DNA of 64,000 bases. It comes from Spirometra erinaceieuropaei (taxonomy: Eukaryota > Platyhelminthes > Cestoda > Diphyllobothriidea > Diphyllobothriidae). Numbering within the stretch: the stretch's first letter is position 1; each line of letters begins with the position of its first letter. Under the pieces are notes generated by a model. It made no database searches and was not told where the DNA came from. It saw only the letters and a list, made by a program, of their open reading frames with translations. Shown one piece after another: positions 59,608 to 64,000 of this stretch. The position numbers were made by a program, and so were the translations under genes. The stretch lies in contig CACRXP010000087.1 in the NCBI GenBank assembly GCA_902702965.1, positions 885,005-949,004 on the forward strand, in the 5' to 3' direction.

Positions 59608-61734
59608 TAGTTCGAATTCGTACTGCAGAGGCAACAAATATACCCAAATACTGCTGAACCTTCTATCGCTCAACCCCTCTACAGAGGGCGTGCGGTTAAA
59701 ATTGTGATTTGTTTTCTCCAGTAAAACCGAACAGTCATGGCTAAGGCGTTGCCATCAAGTGGCCTTATCTTAGGTCTGACTTAAACTGCCTTATCGAACG
59801 CTTAGCCGATTGTCTCCTTGGCGTTTTCCCTTGCTGGCTTTTTTAACGGTAAAGACAAAAACGTACTACTAGAAAGTCCTACATAATTGCCTAATCGATC
59901 GAATTTGGCGGAATTTCATTTGCCTGTTTACTACTTACACTTGTCACGTGCATAGAATACACGGTTTCCTTTGCGTGCGAGATGTGCCTATAGTGCAAAA
60001 CTAGTGAAGAGATTGAATGCATACGGACATATTGCTGTCGTTAGCATTTTCGAGTGACATAGTCGCAAAAGTGGACATTTCCGCAACATCGTCGCCCACT
60101 TATTTCGTAAAGGTTTAACAATTTGGAAAATAGTTGGCAGACGCGGTTAAATGGGCACCATTTTTAGTTTGCCATGTGAAAGTTAATTCTGCAAAATTGC
60201 TGTGTACTTCTTAGGGATGGCGTAATCCGGTGCGTCTTGGTGTCCTTATAAAGCATACATAAATATTATAGGTTTTTGATATTATATGTGTACTATTAGA
60301 TCTGAAAAATCACAAACTAACAACACAGAATGATTCATTTATCTACTTATACTTGAGCATTTTTAATACAGCTGTCTACTTATAGGCCCATATTACGAAT
60401 GACCACATGACAGGGCTAAGATCGCACGTAAAGTTGCCACCCACGCAACGGTACTGCACCAAATACTTCTGCGTGAGTTTGTCTGGAGTAGCTCCGATGG
60501 TGGATCAATATCAAGATAACAAGAGTTTGGTTCGGGAGTTGTGGTTGACAATATAAAAATATCCCGTCTGCGCCTTACTCCTAGCATTCGCAATACTTAG
60601 CACGCATGAATGTGTAATAGAGGACCAAATTACAAAAAAGCCTTTGCAGTCTCTCTCGGTCTTGAAGAACACCGTGTTATTCCGTCGGTCGACAATATTT
60701 CAATCCCATTTTTAACTCCTCGGGTAAACTTAAGACCATCGTCTTTATGTTGACAATGGTTCAGATGATTTGCAATGCATTAGTTAAAGGGTCGAGAACA
60801 TAAACCTTGTAAAACGACTAACGCGTCACATTTTCTTAACCAGAATCAATAAAAACTTACAATTCAAAATGGCGGGTCTTACAGAAGCCAGGTGCTTGAA
60901 TGTGTTCATAGCGACAGGGCAAATATCTGGTGGTTGCTGAATCCTAGGAGATTTTCGGGTCATCATTAATGAGTGTTTTGCGCGTTGAATTGAACTTTTT
61001 ATTAGCAGAACCCTTAATCCATGAACAAATATGGTTGTCATGCAAGCTCAAATGACAGTAATCTGAGACAATCGGCTGATCCGATTTTGCTTGTGACTGG
61101 GCAATGCTCCTCACACTCAACTCATTGTACTTCCGATAGAGATCGGATATTCACGAAGTATGTCAGGATGTAACAAGATATCCATGAAAGTCATCTTATG
61201 GTATTCATCAACAACAAAAAATTCTCTATTTTCATAGTCGTACAGATTCAGTACAGAGTTGGTGAGATTGATTGTTTTTCTTGTCTTGCTAAATATAGCA
61301 CTCAAATAATTTCAGGGTATAGTGTGGGTTTGCTTAAGGAAATCTTTTCGCTCCTCTTATTTTCGTGCGTTTAAAAAATCGGTAGTCAACAATTGTGAAA
61401 TTCATATTGTAGTGCCGTTTTTATTCCACACGTCTGAGGTTTTATCAGTATCTGCCCCCAAAAACGTTTCCGTAAATCTTTTTAGAGCTTACCATTTTAT
61501 TTTTGTCTCGTAAATATGATACGGTGCTCACAGAAGTATAATTATAGGCCTCTGTAGAGCATGACTGAATTTAGTAGTAATATGCCGAAACATGTTGAAG
61601 TTTCGAGTCCGAAATTTGAACGAAATTAAACAACGATTGCATTGTACACAGGAAACTTTGAAAAGCTTAAGCAGTAGTAGTAAAATGCTTTTCCCAAGTG
61701 ACATATCGAAAGAATAGGAGGCGTTCACCGGGGA

Positions 61735-62285
61735 GATTTACTGGTGATTGGGCGTTTCTAGTAGCTGCTTCGATTTCCTGTCTTCACAGACTGGAAAGAC
61801 GTGCGCAGTGCTCTCCTTAAATATCGTACTTTGTTTAATGCGTGACCGCCAATGCCGACTTTGTGAGCAACGCCTATCCATAGCGGCGCGAGAGATCTAG
61901 CAACGGCTTCGAAAGACCCCTTTTATTTACGGAATTCTCCTCAACGATTTTGGCCAACCGTGCTCTTCATTCCGCTTCCTTGGTTGCCTTCGGTTTTGTT
62001 CAGCTAATGCTTGCGGATAGCCTTTGGCTCTAAAGAGTTCCTAGGTAGCCTCATCTCGTCCATTTTGACGGCTTGAGTGCTGCAGTGCGATTTTACCCGT
62101 CGGTATAGCGCAAGTACACAGCTTCGTTTGTGTTTCAGTGGGTAGTTGCTGTTATGACTGGTCATTGAAATCGTATTCCTCGGTTTTCTGTAGAATGACG
62201 TGCACATTCGCTGCGCAGTAAGATTGCCTTTGTATTCGTTATTTCGTGCCAGCGTAGGTAAACAGGAAAGTCAACTATGCCTTCC
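61735..62285 (-). pseudogene. Penelope-like element remnant: connector region
   Basis: Minus strand: ARNNEYKGNL, then frame 62207-62004 with CTSFYRKPRNTIS, NYPLKHKRSCVLALYRRV and KSHCSTQAVKMDEM, the VYRKPTN and NHPxxHKRS blocks downstream of the reverse transcriptase. Further on, after shifts, AVARSLAPLWIGVAHKVGIG (about 61900-61840) matches the GIGVAHRP block. Neither the active site nor the endonuclease is readable. It lies in duplication copy 2 only. Confidence 0.82.
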
Positions 62286-62567
62286 TTTTAACATTTCGCG
62301 TATATGCTTCATTTGATAGTATTGGAAAGTATAGAATAAAATACCGTTTAAAAATGTTCGCAACACTTTTTAAATTTCGAGCTAAAACATACACCAGTCA
62401 AATATACGGTAAACGACGCGTACAGAATTGGTCGCCTACTTCATGTCCTATGGACGTTTGGTGAGGACTAGCATCGTAAACAAATTTTGACCATGTTGTT
62501 TATAAGAATAAAATTTTTTGTGCTATTTATTTCGATTAACATGAATTGAATTTGACAAATAAAAATA

Positions 62568-63536
62568 CAGTGAGTGATCGATCTCAGGAATTGTTAGCTG
62601 AAATTCTTAAATGTGTTTTCGATTAGGAAGGTCTATTTAGGTGGGTTGAAACGTTCATTATCATGGAACACGTTCCTAATATATTGCGAAATTGGCAGGA
62701 TGTCAGTCTTTGGATGCTCTATTTTTAATCTTCTGCAGAAACCTTACTCGTTGAAAATGACTATATAATTAGCAGGCAGTTTTCAGAGTGATTTTCGATG
62801 GTCTTGAAAATTCAAATATATTTTATGAAAACCCCGAACAAATAAGCCCTTCTTTCAGATGTTTGATAGCAAATCATATCCTCAAACAAGGAGCATAATT
62901 ATGTTTTATAAACATTTTCCAATTCCCGAATAATTTGAAGCCTGATCAGCCGTTGCATTGGTGCTAAATTATTTCAGTCCACAAGATGCATGTGTTCCCC
63001 GTAAAGAAACTCGCATATTCTTTCATGGCTTTAAAAAGATATTATAAAGGATACATTAAATTTTTCAATGGATACCGACTATGTTGCATATTTCATAGGA
63101 GGCATAGGTTAAACAGACAGGTACTATGACGCATGAAGGGGCATTGCGCGGTCATGCAAAGTCTCGTAATAAGAAACTGTTTTAAAATCTATTTATGTTA
63201 ATTCTTCGAGCAAAAAAAACGAAGTGATTCTTTATCAAACGAATGAAAAAAGCCGATTTGTGTTCGTAGTTTCCATAAAATATATTTGTATTTTCAAGAC
63301 CATGGAAAATCAATGCGAAAAATGCATGCTAATTAAGTAGTCATTTATAACCAAATGCTGTTTTTGTGGGAGATTTAAAAGTAGTGCATTCAAAACCTGA
63401 CATCCTATCGAGTCCGAAATATTATAGAATTATGCCGCCAGAAAACAAGTTTTGCAAACGCGCTAAAGTAATCCTTCCCAATCGAAAACACATTTCGGAA
63501 TTACAGACAAAATTTCATGAGATTTGTCACTCACTG
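62568..63536. mobile_element. Non-autonomous TIR element M12, 969 bp (subfamily 2), with empty site known
   Basis: TA at 62566-62567 and 63537-63538. Left end CAGTGAGTGATCGATCTC; right end reversed CAGTGAGTGACAAATCTC then ATGAAATTT. Sister of M3 (11537-12525). In duplication copy 1 the matching uninterrupted sequence is at about 34420-34470, where CACATCAAATACGTTTCC aligns to ACAAATAAAAATA|TACGTTCC around the element, leaving one TA (34450-34451). This directly shows insertion with TA duplication after the segmental duplication. Confidence 0.88.
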
Positions 63537-63628
63537 TACGTTCCGACTAGTGGGTAACGCTAATGCTGGTGCTCCCCTTTGCAGAAATCTTGGCCGATTC
63601 TTGTTCAGTTATCTTCACTAAGGGTGAA

Positions 63629-63861
63629 CAGGCAAAGCCGCTGTTAAGGCGCGAAACGTCTGGAGTCCTCTATTGGATCATATACCGTTGCAGAAAAGCA
63701 ATTACATAGGAAAAACCGAAAGACTGCTCAAAGCGCGAATGGACAAAAACGCGGCTGCAGTGTGGAGAAATAACGCCAGCTTTCAAATTGCGGCACATTG
63801 GACGATATCAGACTGTAAATGAGAATTTAACTATGAAGAAATTCTCGCTAAAGATAACACA
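63629..63861 (+). pseudogene. Penelope-like element remnant: GIY-YIG endonuclease
   Basis: Reads QAKPLLRRETSGVLYWIIYR then CRK; a one-base shift leads to NYIGKTERLLKARMDKNAAA and VWRNNASFQIAAHW, then a stop, and EFNYEEILAKDN. The GVLY and YIG motifs are both present. It has one frameshift and one stop, and no continuation is readable after 63861. It is a short dead fragment. Confidence 0.87.
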
Positions 63862-64000
63862 GTTCCCCTTTGACATTTGAGGATGAGGCATCGCCCAGGC
63901 GGGGTAATTAGCAACGCGGGGGCGAACATGTAAAAACTGTTCCCCACGCGCCATTGTCCGTGAGTCAGATTGTCCAGCACTCATCGCACCAACAACCAAC
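63862..64000. other. Unassigned window end
   Basis: Nothing recognised in the last 140 bases. Confidence 0.4.

Larger units (their letters stand above)
46620..63620 (+). repeat. Large diverged segmental duplication, copy 2 (about 17 kb with insertions)
   Basis: Colinear partner of 23645-34560; anchors are given there. It is longer because it contains M7 (53428-54362), F2 (55312-57805), an F end fragment, M10 (58200-59189), the palindromic arm, a PLE remnant (61735-62285) and M12 (62568-63536), all missing from copy 1. The block 51.1-53.4 kb is not clearly matched in copy 1. No gene was recognised in its own sequence. Confidence 0.75.

Noticed and set aside
63640..63665. GCGAAACGTCTGG as a ribozyme box
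   Set aside because: The bases are coding sequence of the PLE endonuclease (RRETSGVLY).

Overview
The window looks like gene-free, AT-rich intergenic DNA from a parasitic flatworm, most likely a tapeworm. The reasons are the many Penelope-like elements (PLEs: reverse transcriptase plus GIY-YIG endonuclease), a CR1-like non-LTR retrotransposon, Tc1/mariner transposons with inverted-repeat derivatives, and degenerate TTAGGG-like arrays. The taxon is inferred; no marker gene is present. I recognise no host protein-coding gene, no intact tRNA or rRNA and no CRISPR array. Almost every open frame of 60-140 codons appears to be chance or the wreck of a transposon.

Layout. 0-1.4 kb: 3' half of a CR1-like element. 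1.7-4.6 kb: telomere-like arrays in both orientations around a minus-strand PLE remnant. 5.0-6.8 kb: a second-lineage PLE remnant. 6.8-13.2 kb: inverted-repeat elements (6813-7799, 11537-12525), a lone right end near 9.8 kb, and another telomere-like array. 13.26-15.18 kb: a Tc1/mariner element with paired terminal inverted repeats, TA target sites and a broken transposase. 19.0-20.1 kb: a PLE remnant split by two head-to-head tRNA-derived SINE-like units. 21.3-22.1 kb: a different, decayed mariner. 22.3-24.0 kb: PLE debris between direct repeats. 34.9-35.4 kb: PLE remnant. 36.8-39.1 kb: a deleted/chimeric mariner and a 1.3 kb relative. 40.9-46.0 kb: a PLE cluster with the best-preserved copy (43.4-46.0 kb), whose reverse transcriptase is interrupted by a single TAA. 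53.4-63.9 kb: further inverted-repeat elements, nested insertions, a perfect 228-bp-arm palindrome and two PLE remnants.

Two large-scale patterns stand out. First, about 23.6-34.6 kb and 46.6-63.6 kb are colinear diverged copies of one non-coding unit. The second copy is swollen by insertions, and for one of them the first copy keeps the empty TA target. Second, the Tc1/mariner element at 13.3 kb and at least seven non-autonomous elements share one terminal signature (CAGT, a short spacer, then CTAACTCATGAAATGTC) and TA flanks, so they form one transposition family. PLE 3' ends repeatedly carry a hairpin or hammerhead-like motif (CTGAYGA...GAAACG-type).

All repeat relationships were aligned by eye, so boundaries of diverged elements are approximate.
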